Shown here: piece by piece, positions 8,500 through 17,121 of the stretch | How the letters are laid out: every line of letters starts with the position of its first letter | Numbering within the stretch: the first letter of the stretch is position 1 | From: Nitrosarchaeum sp. | GTDB lineage: Archaea > Thermoproteota > Nitrososphaeria > Nitrososphaerales > Nitrosopumilaceae | Length of the DNA: 64,000 nucleotides | Reading direction: 5' to 3' | NCBI GenBank assembly: GCA_021414365.1 | Contig: JAIOOR010000005.1 | Span: 124,001 to 188,000 of the forward strand | Program-made: the position numbers and the translations under genes | Notes under the pieces: model-generated | Seen by the model: the letters and a program-made list of their open reading frames with translations, nothing else | Told to the model about the DNA's origin: nothing | The model's database searches: none

Positions 8500-8862
8500 T
8501 TACTTTGCCAAAATTTTGGAAATGGTTTTCAAAACATTGGTAAAGTCAAAGGGTTTTGAGATATAAGAAGTGCCACCACATTCCAAAACACGTTGGATGA
8601 CTTTTTGATCATCACTTGCAGTAATTAGAATAATCTTAGCATTCGGATATTTTGCAATGATTTCTTGAACAACTGTCAATCCATCTTTTTTGGGCATTGC
8701 TAAATCTAAAAGTAACAAATCAGGATTAAACTGAGAAAATAATTCAACTGCTTCTGCACCATCTTTTGCTTCTCCCACTATGTTGTGATCATCAATAGCA
8801 AGAATATCTCGGAGAACTAGTCGGATGGCATCTGAATCATCTGCTATCATAATATTTGCCAT
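8500..8862 (-). CDS. CheY-like response regulator, stand-alone receiver
   Basis: A 120-residue single receiver domain with no output domain. All key residues are present: acidic pair D8/D9, phospho-acceptor D53 in LLLLDLAMPKKDG, T81 in LITASDD and K103 in ISKPFD. I start it at the ATG at 8862; a TTG one codon earlier is possible. Its neighbours are an Hpt protein (8900-9259, same strand) and a membrane histidine kinase on the opposite strand (9322). This suggests a phosphorelay in which the receiver is the shuttle or end point. The target may be a protein partner, since no DNA-binding part exists. Confidence 0.88.
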   Translation of the reverse strand: MANIMIADDSDAIRLVLRDILAIDDHNIVGEAKDGAEAVELFSQFNPDLLLLDLAMPKKDGLTVVQEIIAKYPNAKIILITASDDQKVIQRVLECGGTSYISKPFDFTNVLKTISKILAK

Positions 8863-8899
8863 CAAATCACCAAAGTATTACACATAATTAAAAATATGC

Positions 8900-9259
8900 T
8901 CAAGAAATAGCAGTCGAAATTTGAGAAATCTTTTGTTTTATTTCATCCAAGTTGTAATCAGAATGAGTCATTGAATTTTTCATTTCACCCACTGCAGTAA
9001 CCAGTGAGTCAAATATTTCATCTGTAATAGATGTGTTTGATATCTTTTTGAAAATAGAATCAAGTAAGGCAGATAGACTGCCAAGTTCCTCTTTTCCCAT
9101 CATCGGAGCTAGCCCTTTAATTTTATGAGTAGATTTTTGGATTTGGGACGCATTTTTACATAATTCAACATGTGTAGGACTAGAATTCACAATATTTTGT
9201 ATTTGTGCTATTTCGTCATTAATTTCATCTGTGGCTATTTTAAGAAATTCTTTAGACAT
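8900..9259 (-). CDS. Histidine phosphotransfer (Hpt) domain protein
   Basis: A 119-residue all-helical protein with the Hpt signature STHKIKGLAPMMG. H45 is the likely phosphoryl acceptor, followed by the usual K-x-K-G-L and the helix containing LGSLSALLDSIFKK. It is the size of one four-helix Hpt bundle with nothing attached. The gene lies 37 bp upstream of the receiver gene on the same strand and is divergent from the histidine kinase, so all three probably share a promoter region at 9260-9321. It resembles the P1 domain of CheA. Free Hpt proteins are uncommon in archaea. Confidence 0.78.
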   Translation of the reverse strand: MSKEFLKIATDEINDEIAQIQNIVNSSPTHVELCKNASQIQKSTHKIKGLAPMMGKEELGSLSALLDSIFKKISNTSITDEIFDSLVTAVGEMKNSMTHSDYNLDEIKQKISQISTAIS

Positions 9260-9321
9260 GAGTAATTACTTAATGATATTGCACTCATTATTTTTATACT
9301 GTATGTTGAATTTTATGAAAT

Positions 9322-11205
9322 GTGAAGATCATCAGTAAGACATACGTTTTGGTCTTAATTCTGATTGTTGCAGCAGTCATTAATTTGACATTACTTTATG
9401 AGGCTGAACATGCTGGCAGTACCCAATCATATACGATTATCAAAACAGGTGATCTTAAAGTGCAAACAGAAGCAATATCAGGATTGGCAGTATCAATAGC
9501 AAATGGAAACGTAGGTGATGAAGACAAAATAAATAGTGAAATTAAAAGTGTGGATGCAACTATAATAGGATTAAAAAATGGCGGAATGATCAAAGATCAA
9601 ACAATTCAAAAAATTCCATCATCTGTAACAGATGAATTTAACAAAATGGCAACATCTTGGGAGATGTATAAAGAAAAAGTATCAAATGTCAAAAAAACAT
9701 CAGTCTTTGATAAAGAAGCAACAAGTGCAATAAATTACGTATTGCAAAAAAATGGGGATTTGATCTTGTTGACAAATTCATTATCAAGTGAGTTGTCAGA
9801 TTTAGGAAGAGATTACAACAGACATAAACAAATCGCAAGTGATTTAGAAAGTTCTGCAAAAGAGATAGGTCAGCTAACATTGTTAATTTCTATTGGAGAG
9901 GAGGAAAATGCTCAAGAAAAACTAAAGACTGAAAAATTGAAATTTGAAGTAGGTATGCGAAAATTACTAGGAGTTTCAACAGAAGAACTAGATGTAAAAA
10001 AAATAGGACAGGAGCATGAAAATTTAATTGAAATTCCAAGAGAAAATTCTGACTCTTTAAGAAAACTAGATCCATTGTGGGAATCACTTCAACCAAAAAT
10101 CAGCATTCTTGAAGAAAGGGCACTACTATCACCTAATTTCAATTTAGCAAAAAATGAAATGAGTGTTGAAAAAGAAACATTGTTTACAGATATTGATAGT
10201 TTATTAAATTCATGGAATGCCGAATTATCTAAAGAGGGCAACCAAGAACAAACAATTGTTCAAATATTACTTGTAGTAGATATTGCAATATTCTTTTTAG
10301 TGCTTTTTATAATTAGACAGTCACTTTTACCTCTAGGATTAATCACGAATGCACTTGCAGAAATTAAAGAAGGCGCATATGGAAGAAAAATCGAATACAG
10401 TAAAGCAGATGAGATAGGAAATTTAGTAGAGACATTTAACACAATGTCAAATACAATTCAAGAAAAAGAAGAACTGGCAAAAAGAACAGATATTGCAAAA
10501 GACGAATTTCTGGCGATGATTACTCATGAATTAAAAACACCTCTAGTTCCAATTCAAGGATATTCAGATATTTTACTTAGCGAGCATTTGGGAAAATTAA
10601 CAGACAAACAAAGAGAGAGAATCAACATTATCAAGTCAAGTTCAGAGACATTACTGGCACTAATATCAGATTTGCTTGATGCTCAAAAGCTAGATTTGGG
10701 CCAACTAAGAATGAAAAAAGAAATCAACAACATCAAAGAAACGATTTCAAATGTAGTAGAATCATTTTTGCCACAAGCGCAGAAAAACGGAATAAAAATT
10801 ATTTCAGACATACATGATGCATCAGCTGAATATGATGAAGAGAGAATAAAACAAGTGTTATCAAATTTGATAAAAAATAGCCTTATCGCGATAGCCCCAG
10901 AAAAAGGAGTGATAGAGATATCAGTAAGAAATTTACCGCAGATGATTCAAGTTAGCGTAAAAGACAACGGAATTGGCATTCCAGTGGATAAAATACAGAA
11001 TCTGTTTAAGAAATTTTACCAGGTAGATACAACACTCACCAGAGAGAAGAGTGGTAGTGGGCTAGGATTAGCAATATGCAAAGGCATTATTGAAACCCAC
11101 GGAGGAGAAATTTCAGTTACTAGCATACCAAATCAGCAAACAGTATTTACATTTACACTGCCTAAAACAACAGAGTCTGCAAGATCTCCAATAGGGATTG
11201 CTTAA
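9322..11205 (+). CDS. Membrane sensor histidine kinase
   Basis: A 627-residue kinase. TM1 is at about 5-25, a long extracellular helical sensor fills 30-308, and TM2 is at about 311-331. HAMP covers 332-385. HisKA has the H-box ITHELKTP with H402. HATPase_c has an N-box NLIKNSL, G1 DNGIGIP and G2 GSGLGLA (about 505-615). The sensor domain is a four-helix-bundle type with no known ligand motif. The start is GTG at 9322, placed just before the membrane helix. It is divergent from the Hpt and receiver genes and has no receiver of its own, so it likely feeds that pair. Confidence 0.9.
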   Translation: MKIISKTYVLVLILIVAAVINLTLLYEAEHAGSTQSYTIIKTGDLKVQTEAISGLAVSIANGNVGDEDKINSEIKSVDATIIGLKNGGMIKDQTIQKIPSSVTDEFNKMATSWEMYKEKVSNVKKTSVFDKEATSAINYVLQKNGDLILLTNSLSSELSDLGRDYNRHKQIASDLESSAKEIGQLTLLISIGEEENAQEKLKTEKLKFEVGMRKLLGVSTEELDVKKIGQEHENLIEIPRENSDSLRKLDPLWESLQPKISILEERALLSPNFNLAKNEMSVEKETLFTDIDSLLNSWNAELSKEGNQEQTIVQILLVVDIAIFFLVLFIIRQSLLPLGLITNALAEIKEGAYGRKIEYSKADEIGNLVETFNTMSNTIQEKEELAKRTDIAKDEFLAMITHELKTPLVPIQGYSDILLSEHLGKLTDKQRERINIIKSSSETLLALISDLLDAQKLDLGQLRMKKEINNIKETISNVVESFLPQAQKNGIKIISDIHDASAEYDEERIKQVLSNLIKNSLIAIAPEKGVIEISVRNLPQMIQVSVKDNGIGIPVDKIQNLFKKFYQVDTTLTREKSGSGLGLAICKGIIETHGGEISVTSIPNQQTVFTFTLPKTTESARSPIGIA

Positions 11206-11250
11206 AGAAAACAAACTTTCTTAACTAAAAACACTCACTCTCCTAAAAAA

Positions 11251-11415
11251 ATGGATTTATTGAAACAGTGTTCAATGAGCCACGAAAATGACAAAAATAC
11301 ACAATTTTACGAAAATTGTGCAACATATTTTGAATTCTTGCGTAAAAAAGGAACTAGTGACGACAGTTTTGAAGATGAATACTACTTTACCATGCCTGCA
11401 ATATCAAGCCATTAA
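11251..11415 (+). CDS. Small acidic hypothetical protein (54 aa)
   Basis: A 54-residue frame starting with ATG at 11251. It has two cysteines near the N-terminus, a KNTQFYENCATYFEFL helix and an acidic SDDSFEDEYYF tail. The composition is protein-like, and it lies in a gap otherwise without genes, 45 bp after the kinase gene. No family was recognised. A TATA-like AT-rich stretch precedes it. It could be a small regulatory protein. Confidence 0.45.
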   Translation: MDLLKQCSMSHENDKNTQFYENCATYFEFLRKKGTSDDSFEDEYYFTMPAISSH

Positions 11416-11490
11416 CACATAAAATTTACGAATAAGAATCAACATCGATTTTCTGAATCCAAAGTTTTGAGAATCAGATAGCATCATTTG

Positions 11491-11554
11491 CAATTAGAAG
11501 ATTCTCAAAACGCCATAAAACAAATACAGGCGGGTTTGATTTGCCCTCTAATTG
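11491..11554. other. Foldable intergenic element upstream of the UDG gene
   Basis: CAATTAGA 11491-11498 pairs perfectly with TCTAATTG 11547-11554. Inside are two small hairpins, CGCC/GGCG (11511-11532) and GGG/CCC (about 11532-11546). It may be part of the 5' leader of the DNA-repair operon that begins at 11599, or a small RNA. The strand is not determined. Confidence 0.3.
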
Positions 11555-11598
11555 GAGATACAACCATCAAATAAGAGATGAGATGATAAAAAGCAAAC

Positions 11599-12192
11599 AT
11601 GGATTCTAAAGTTGAAGAAATAAGACAAAAAGTGATAAAATGCACAAAGTGTGATCTATCAAAGACACGAACAAATTCAGTACCAGGTAAAGGAAATTTT
11701 CAATCAGATGTTGTTTTTGTTGGTGAGGCACCTGGAAGAAATGAAGATAAAAAAGGTGAGCCATTTGTCGGAATTGCAGGACAGAGATTATCGGGTGCAT
11801 TGGAGAATGCCGGGATATCACGAGAATCGATATACATAACAAATGTTGTAAAATGCAGACCACCAAATAACAGGGTTCCAACTGTTTCTGAAAGAGATAT
11901 GTGTCATGACTATCTTCAAAAAGAGATTTCAATAATAAAACCAAAAATAATATGCATTTTGGGAAACACTGCATTTAATTCAATTTTAGGAGGATCAGAA
12001 ATTACAAAATACAGAGGTAAAATTGTGAAAAAAGATGAGCGGTATTATTTTTTGACAGTTCATCCAGCAGCTACAATATACAACCAAGAATTAATTACAG
12101 TTCTAAATCAAGACATAATCAAATTATTTGATTTAATCAGAGAGTTAAAAAAAGGCAAACAAATTTCAATAGATATTGACTATTCTGCCTAG
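11599..12192 (+). CDS. udg: Family 4 uracil-DNA glycosylase (Fe-S)
   Basis: A 197-residue DNA repair enzyme that removes uracil from DNA. Motif A is GEAPGRNEDKKGEPFVG (from residue 42) and motif B is VHPAA (H155). Four cysteines for a [4Fe-4S] cluster are at C15, C18, C86 and C102, with the family hallmark NVVKCRPPNN around the third. That pattern fits the archaeal/thermophilic family 4 enzymes. It overlaps the following glycosylase gene by 17 bp, so the two are translated together. The ATG at 11599 gives the standard length. Confidence 0.9.
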   Translation: MDSKVEEIRQKVIKCTKCDLSKTRTNSVPGKGNFQSDVVFVGEAPGRNEDKKGEPFVGIAGQRLSGALENAGISRESIYITNVVKCRPPNNRVPTVSERDMCHDYLQKEISIIKPKIICILGNTAFNSILGGSEITKYRGKIVKKDERYYFLTVHPAATIYNQELITVLNQDIIKLFDLIRELKKGKQISIDIDYSA

Positions 12193-12736
12193 AACATTTT
12201 ATTCGCGAGACACAATCACAGTTGCAAAAAGCATACTAGGAAAAAAACTAGTGCGAAAAATAGGCAATAAAGAAATTTCAGGAATAATAATTGAAACAGA
12301 AGCATATAGACATAAAGATGATCCTGCAAGTCATGCATTTAGAAAAATTACTGAGAGAAACAAAGTAATGTTTGAGGAAGTTGGAAAATCATATGTCTAT
12401 TTTACTTATGGGATGCACTACTGTTTTAATGTGGTTGCAAGAAATTCAAAATTTGATGCAGGAGCAGTTTTAATTCGCGGTATAATGCCTGAAAAAGGAA
12501 TAGAAATCATGGAAAAAAATAGAGGGATAAAAGATATAAAAAAACTTACAGATGGTCCTGCCAAGATAACACAGGCATTTGGAATTTCCAAAGAGCATTA
12601 TGGAGTAGATTTGACCAAAGATCCAAAATTATTTATCACTGATGGAATAAAACATGGAAAAATAATTGCCAGTCCCAGAATAGGAATAAAAGATGCAACA
12701 GATAGATTGTGGAATTTTAAAATTTCAATAAAATAA
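12176..12736 (+). CDS. 3-methyladenine DNA glycosylase (AAG/MPG family)
   Basis: A 186-residue homologue of the mammalian AAG family, which excises alkylated purines and hypoxanthine. The signatures are an N-terminal ARE-type start (YSRDTITVAKSILGKKLVR), the catalytic IIETEAYRHKDDPASHA segment, the YVYFTYGMHYCFNVV core, and RGIMPEKGIEIM with DGPAKITQAFGI. The start is TTG at 12176, inside the end of the UDG gene. Any later start would remove the first conserved block. It forms a two-gene base-excision-repair operon with the UDG. Confidence 0.9.
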   Translation: MTILPRTFYSRDTITVAKSILGKKLVRKIGNKEISGIIIETEAYRHKDDPASHAFRKITERNKVMFEEVGKSYVYFTYGMHYCFNVVARNSKFDAGAVLIRGIMPEKGIEIMEKNRGIKDIKKLTDGPAKITQAFGISKEHYGVDLTKDPKLFITDGIKHGKIIASPRIGIKDATDRLWNFKISIK

Positions 12737-12745
12737 AATCAGAAT

Positions 12746-13378
12746 TTATTCATCATTACTATCATCTAATGTCCACGGTGCAAATCGCCCCAAGATTCTT
12801 TGCCAGTCTAATCGTAAAAGTAAGACAATTGCAGATGTCATCATTGCAACAAAAACGGCTATTCCAATGTATATCGTATTCATATCATGTATGTCTTTAA
12901 GATATGGCTCTATCAGAGAAAGTCCAAGGCTATGAGAAATTAAAACTATGATATAGCTTAGAACAATTTTTCCACTAAGGGTGGCAATAAAAAATCTTTT
13001 TGGATTATATCTAGAGAGACCAAGTGGAACATAGATCAAATCATCAGGTATTGGAGTTGCCGCTGCAACAAACGCAGCGGCTGCACCATATCGTTTTACC
13101 AACCTCTCAAAAGGACGTATCCGTTTTCTAGTTTTTTCATTCATGATACGCCGTCCTTGAAAACTCACATAGAAAATAATTTGTTTTGCGATAGTCGCAG
13201 TCAATGCAGAAACCAGTACCAGAATATGCAGATTAAATTCATCACCTACAGACATTGTGGCAAGTAAAAGAAATCCAGGTAATGGAATAAAAGGAATTAA
13301 AGAACCAAAAAAATTCACTAGCCCCAATCCCAAATACCCCACTTCAGGTGAAAATGGGAATAGTGCAGAAAAATCCAC
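12746..13378 (-). CDS. DedA/VTT-domain membrane protein
   Basis: A 210-residue membrane protein of the SNARE-associated (VTT, PF09335) family. It has hydrophobic helices at about 17-40, 48-70, 130-160 and 170-195, the re-entrant glycine/proline motif PFIPLPGFLLLATMS, and the conserved basic segment RLVKRYGAAAAFVAAATPIPDDLIYVP. DedA proteins help flip lipids (undecaprenyl phosphate, phospholipids) and maintain envelope homeostasis. It converges with the glycosylase operon (10 bp). The role in an archaeon with ether lipids is inferred from the family. Confidence 0.82.
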   Translation of the reverse strand: MDFSALFPFSPEVGYLGLGLVNFFGSLIPFIPLPGFLLLATMSVGDEFNLHILVLVSALTATIAKQIIFYVSFQGRRIMNEKTRKRIRPFERLVKRYGAAAAFVAAATPIPDDLIYVPLGLSRYNPKRFFIATLSGKIVLSYIIVLISHSLGLSLIEPYLKDIHDMNTIYIGIAVFVAMMTSAIVLLLRLDWQRILGRFAPWTLDDSNDE

Positions 13379-13483
13379 AAATCAACGAGTTATCAAGGAT
13401 TATTTAATAAAAGCGAATGAGAGAATTGCCGATAAAAGTCATTTACACAATCATTAAAATATCATCTTTCCAAAACATAACAT

Positions 13484-13864
13484 ATGATTAAAAAAGAATA
13501 CCCAAAAATCTGCGATGAGATATCTGGAATTAGCCCATACATCAGATTTGTAGGCATAATTGGGAAAGGTGGTGAGCTTTTGGCATACAAAAGAAGACCA
13601 GATTTAAAACCTCTTTTGAATGCAAAAAACACACAGCATCAATTTGCACATATTGCCACTAAAACAGATCTTGAGGAATTCTTTGATGAAAGTCTTGGTG
13701 AGGTTGAATTTGTTTGGGAAGAAAGAAAAAAGGTTCAAACAATATCATTTGGGATTAAAAAAGTTCGGGTTTGGGTATCAATTGATAAAAAAGTAATTCG
13801 CTCAGAAATGTTAAGAATAATTGATTCTTGCTTACCAATTGTAAAAAAATATGCCAACGCATAA
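13484..13864 (+). CDS. Thaumarchaeal conserved protein (DUF6659-like)
   Basis: A 126-residue soluble protein: helix, strands SPYIRFVGIIGKGGELLAY, a loop with KRRPDLKPL, an acidic middle, and a C-terminal beta-alpha part ending in a helix. It shares layout with the gene at 5318-5707 and probably belongs to the same expanded AOA family with a roadblock/profilin-like fold. The N-terminal strand pair (IRFVGIIGKGGELLAY) is typical of such folds. Function unknown. It has its own promoter region divergent from the DedA gene. Confidence 0.6.
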   Translation: MIKKEYPKICDEISGISPYIRFVGIIGKGGELLAYKRRPDLKPLLNAKNTQHQFAHIATKTDLEEFFDESLGEVEFVWEERKKVQTISFGIKKVRVWVSIDKKVIRSEMLRIIDSCLPIVKKYANA

Positions 13865-13979
13865 AACAATTAAATTTTAAAATATCAAATATAGAATTAA
13901 TCTAGAACGGATAATCGAGACACATATCATAATTAAAAAAAACCTTAACTTTTTTTAGAACAATTATTCTGAGAAAAAT

Positions 13980-14270
13980 ATGGAAGTCGATGAAATTCAG
14001 GATTTAGTAGATCAAATAAACACTCGAGATTTTAGTTCAAAAGAGTATCAAAAAATGAAAATCGAAGAGATCAGTACAGAACTCAGAGATGTCATGAAAT
14101 TTCAACAAGAATCATTTCAAAAAATAGACGAGTTGGAGAAAAAAGGAGTGCAAGGAGATTTAATAAAATACGTCAAGGTAATATGTAATAATACTATAGA
14201 AAGAGAAATAATAAAAATTCAAGACGCGTATCTTGAGAAAATTGAAAATGAATATCTTAAGAAGAAATAA
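13980..14270 (+). CDS. Small helical hypothetical protein
   Basis: A 96-residue, highly charged, predicted coiled-coil protein (long heptad-like run from ELRDVMKFQQESFQKIDELE to the end). It has no cysteine pairs other than a single Cys and no membrane segment. The ATG at 13980 follows an AT-rich promoter-like stretch. Its stop is 1 bp from that of the convergent ABC ATPase gene. I do not recognise it. Confidence 0.55.
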   Translation: MEVDEIQDLVDQINTRDFSSKEYQKMKIEEISTELRDVMKFQQESFQKIDELEKKGVQGDLIKYVKVICNNTIEREIIKIQDAYLEKIENEYLKKK

Positions 14271-14271
14271 T

Positions 14272-15204
14272 TTATTGTTCATCATATAGCCAACATCTAA
14301 CGTAACCGGTTTTTGTTTTGATTTTAGGCGGAACAGTTTTACATTTTTCAATTGCAAGTGGACATCTATCAATGAAACGACATTGAGTTGGTGGATCTAA
14401 AAGACTTGGGGGGGTACCTTTGATGTATTTAGGAATATTTCCAGATAATTTTGGGATTGATTCTAAAAGTCCCTGAGTGTAAGGGTGTTTTGGATTTTTG
14501 TAAATATCATATGAAGAACCAAATTCTACCATATGTCCACCATACATGATTCCTATTTTATCTGCAATTTCAGATAAAACTGCCAGATCATGTGTAATTA
14601 GCATAAATGACATGCCATTTTTTTTGAGCTTTTTTAACAAGTTAACAATTTGCGCCTGAATTAGAACATCAAGTGCGGTGGTAGGCTCATCGGCAATAAC
14701 AAATTTTGGTTTGAGTAATAATGCCATTGCAATTACCACCCTTTGTTTCATTCCACCACTTAGCTCATGAGGATATTTTTTTAAAACAACATCACCTAAA
14801 CTTACAGAGTGAATTGCATCTGCAATTACATCATTAAAATTTCCAGAAAAATTATGTTGTTTTAAGATTTCAACAAATTGTTCTTTTATTGTAAACACGG
14901 GATCAAGGGAATTCATTGCACCCTGAAAGATCATTGATATTTTTTTCCATCTAAATTTCTCAGTAAAATCAGATTCTGAAATATTTAACACAGAGTCACC
15001 ATCAAAAAGTATCTCTCCACTTGCCTTACCTCCTAAAAGCATTCTAACAATAGAAAGACCCAAAGTGCTTTTGCCACATGCACTTTCTCCTGCAATACCT
15101 ATTGATTCGTCATCACTCAGATCAAAGCTTACATCATCTACGGCATATACAGGTCCATTTGATGTATTATATTGAGCAAAAAGCCCGTTTACAATCAAGA
15201 CCAT
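14272..15204 (-). CDS. Oligopeptide/dipeptide ABC transporter ATPase (DppD/OppD-like)
   Basis: A 310-residue ATPase. Walker A is GESACGKST (39-47), with Ala in place of the usual Gly/Ser but the invariant GK-S/T kept. The signature LSGGMKQR is near 145-153 and Walker B is FVIADEPTTALD. The C-terminal oligo_HPY extension has the cysteine motif CRFIDRCPLAIEKC that marks the peptide/nickel transporter group. It would power import of peptides, nickel or similar solutes. No permease or binding protein lies beside it in this window, which is unusual; partners must be elsewhere. Confidence 0.85.
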   Translation of the reverse strand: MVLIVNGLFAQYNTSNGPVYAVDDVSFDLSDDESIGIAGESACGKSTLGLSIVRMLLGGKASGEILFDGDSVLNISESDFTEKFRWKKISMIFQGAMNSLDPVFTIKEQFVEILKQHNFSGNFNDVIADAIHSVSLGDVVLKKYPHELSGGMKQRVVIAMALLLKPKFVIADEPTTALDVLIQAQIVNLLKKLKKNGMSFMLITHDLAVLSEIADKIGIMYGGHMVEFGSSYDIYKNPKHPYTQGLLESIPKLSGNIPKYIKGTPPSLLDPPTQCRFIDRCPLAIEKCKTVPPKIKTKTGYVRCWLYDEQ

Positions 15205-15384
15205 AAATTTCTTAGAATCACACTAGAATTTCTGTTTTACACTTAAGAGTATTGTTAGAAGGTTTTTTGTGACTAGAAATTATGAATATTGATGATGCAT
15301 CTACAATACAACATAAATTTTGAATAATTTTTAATATTTCTAATACCCATGTCTAAGATGTATAAAAAAATCTGAATCTAATTT

Positions 15385-15756
15385 TTATTTGTAATAATTC
15401 CCGGCTTGCTCAATACAATCAGCATGATACTTTTCTCCAACATAATCACATATTTTTTCTTTGTATTTTTGAAAAAATTTACTTAGGCAGTCATATTGAT
15501 TTTTCTCATCATCGATGAATGCGACACATAATTTTGGGTTTTTTTCCATATATGCAATGTTGCTAACACAGTTTTGATAGTCATTAAAATTTACACACAT
15601 TTGAGGATCGTTAAGATTCAATGCAGAATTTACATTTTTGAAAATAGATTTTTCAGATGTTGGAGAAACGAATGTACCTATAAAAGAAAAAACAACAATT
15701 ATGACTACAAATAGCATCATTAAACCGCCAATAGTAAAACCAAATAATGGATTCAT
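15385..15756 (-). CDS. Membrane-anchored cysteine-rich hypothetical protein
   Basis: A 123-residue protein with one N-terminal hydrophobic helix (about 6-28). An external domain with six or more spaced cysteines follows (CVNFNDYQNCVSN, LCVAF, YDCLSK, KICDYVG, DCIEQ). The even spacing suggests disulfides on the outer face. No family was recognised. It is monocistronic, with AT-rich flanks. Confidence 0.6.
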   Translation of the reverse strand: MNPLFGFTIGGLMMLFVVIIVVFSFIGTFVSPTSEKSIFKNVNSALNLNDPQMCVNFNDYQNCVSNIAYMEKNPKLCVAFIDDEKNQYDCLSKFFQKYKEKICDYVGEKYHADCIEQAGNYYK

Positions 15757-15858
15757 TTTCTGAGAATAAGTAGGATTATTATGTAATAAAATTAAGAATA
15801 TTCAATTTCAAAGAACAGTATTTTATATGTAAAAAATTATGTCAGAGAACTAAAATTA

Positions 15859-16119
15859 TCATGGAAGATTTGAGGCATAGTTATTTGCTGTTGCCAGCAC
15901 TGAAAGTAACTGCATTAGCAATCCAACAATAATAAAACCAAAACCATATGCAAACATTAAACGCTTAAATGATTTTTTTACTTCAGGTTTATTTAATTCG
16001 GCGTCTATTTTTATGAAAAATTTTACTAATTGTGGAATGATTAGCATAATTCCTGTGATTTCTAAAATGATTCCAAAGATATCTAGATACTGAGCATGTG
16101 TAAAAACGCCATCAAACAT
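15859..16119 (-). CDS. Small two-TM membrane protein
   Basis: An 86-residue protein. Hydrophobic helices lie at about 12-32 (IFGIILEITGIMLIIPQLVKF) and 50-73 (MFAYGFGFIIVGLLMQLLSVL), joined by a basic loop (INAELNKPEVKKSFKR). No known family. Small two-helix proteins are common in AOA. It is about 100 bp from the previous gene on the same strand and may share its transcript. Confidence 0.55.
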   Translation of the reverse strand: MFDGVFTHAQYLDIFGIILEITGIMLIIPQLVKFFIKIDAELNKPEVKKSFKRLMFAYGFGFIIVGLLMQLLSVLATANNYASNLP

Positions 16120-16244
16120 GATTATTCAGATGTTCTAGATTTTTTATTGACTTAAGGATTTAGAAAGATCAACTCTATGCTAATATCCATATAGCAATTT
16201 ACTCAATAATCTGATTTTATTTTCCCCCATACTCATTATATCGT

Positions 16245-16413
16245 ATGAGAAATTTCAGTCAAGTTCAAAGATGTAGATTATCTAGACTTTCAAAAGACAG
16301 CAAACAAGTCAGGCTTAAGTCCTGAGGAAAAAATATCGGATATTGTAGAGCATTACCTAATAATTGAAAGAAATTCGCTAGAAACTTTTAGGCTAGCGCT
16401 TGAATTCGGATAA
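16245..16413 (+). pseudogene. Degraded small gene (about 55 codons)
   Basis: An open frame from 16258 to 16413 reads like a genuine soluble protein (DVDYLDFQKTANKSGLSP, EHYLIIERNSLETFRLAL) but has no start codon and is preceded by an in-frame TGA. The ATG at 16245 is one base out of frame, so a single indel between 16247 and 16258 would explain the loss. It may be a gene remnant or a sequence error. Confidence 0.35.
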
Positions 16414-17121
16414 TGGTATCATCAGATGTGATCTTTTTTGCATGGTTTTCAGACACGCATCACATCCTTGCAAAATGGCTTCTTTGAGTTTGAGTCAAAA
16501 TAATAGTACATCAGCTTGATGTATCCTTTGGCATTGCATCCCAAAATATTGTAGATCACAATATCAGCAATTAGGAATTAAGGCTAAAAGAGAAGGTTAT
16601 TGTAAAAACAGTCTAATCGTTCAGATTTGAAAGAACCCTTTCAAGGTCTTGTTTTTCATATCAAAGACTTTTTACAGTATTGCCCTCTTGTAGAGTTAAA
16701 GAGAATTTCTGCAACAGTGATTTATGCTCTTTAGAAATTTCAGATGTCAGAATAATTTCATTTAGCATTTTAGACTGTTGAGATAGAGTTTTTCATCTAT
16801 TTTTTTGTCTGGATTTTTTTCCAAAGAAATTTGAGTGCGTAATTCATGTCCAATTTCATTTAAAATTTCAGTTAGTGGATTAACAGTTATAGACATATAA
16901 CATAGATCGCTTACTAGTTAATTAAGCTAGAATGGATCAAAAACCAATATCAACCAGTTTGAAATATTGTTTTAAGACACATCTGTGGTCATGCCAATAA
17001 TTTTTGTCCTATTTTAGCGATCATTGTATAAGGTTGTTTTCAGATCAAACTAATCCAAGATCAAATGGTCTGATCCTTAAGGGATATAAACAACTTTTAC
17101 AGAATCTAAAAATCGATTCAA
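16414..17121. other. Intergenic stretch with gene remnants
   Basis: Apart from the minus-strand remnant at 16613-16896, I see no reading frame with protein-like composition and no tRNA or other RNA motif here. A short frame from 16413 (about 24 codons) reads through FFAWFSDTHHILAKW but stops at once. Positions 16897-17121 are the promoter region of the NusA-like gene and aspS. Confidence 0.4.
16613..16896 (-). pseudogene. Degraded coiled-coil protein gene
   Basis: From ATG at 16896 the frame gives about 40 residues (PLTEILNEIGHELRTQISLE), then shifts. The next frame continues as a helical protein (SKMLNEIILTSEISKEHKS), reaches an in-frame TGA, and continues past it (YEKQDLERVLSNLND) to a TAG at 16613. 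One extra A in the A-run near 16788 would fuse the first two parts. The TGA would still end it unless it too is an error. It is a short histidine-kinase-like or coiled-coil remnant. Confidence 0.4.

Noticed and set aside
14272-15204. Complete oligopeptide transporter
   Set aside because: No permease or binding protein gene is adjacent. Only the ATPase can be supported.
16135-17121. tRNA or other stable RNA in the gene-poor stretch
   Set aside because: No cloverleaf, T-loop or box motifs were seen.
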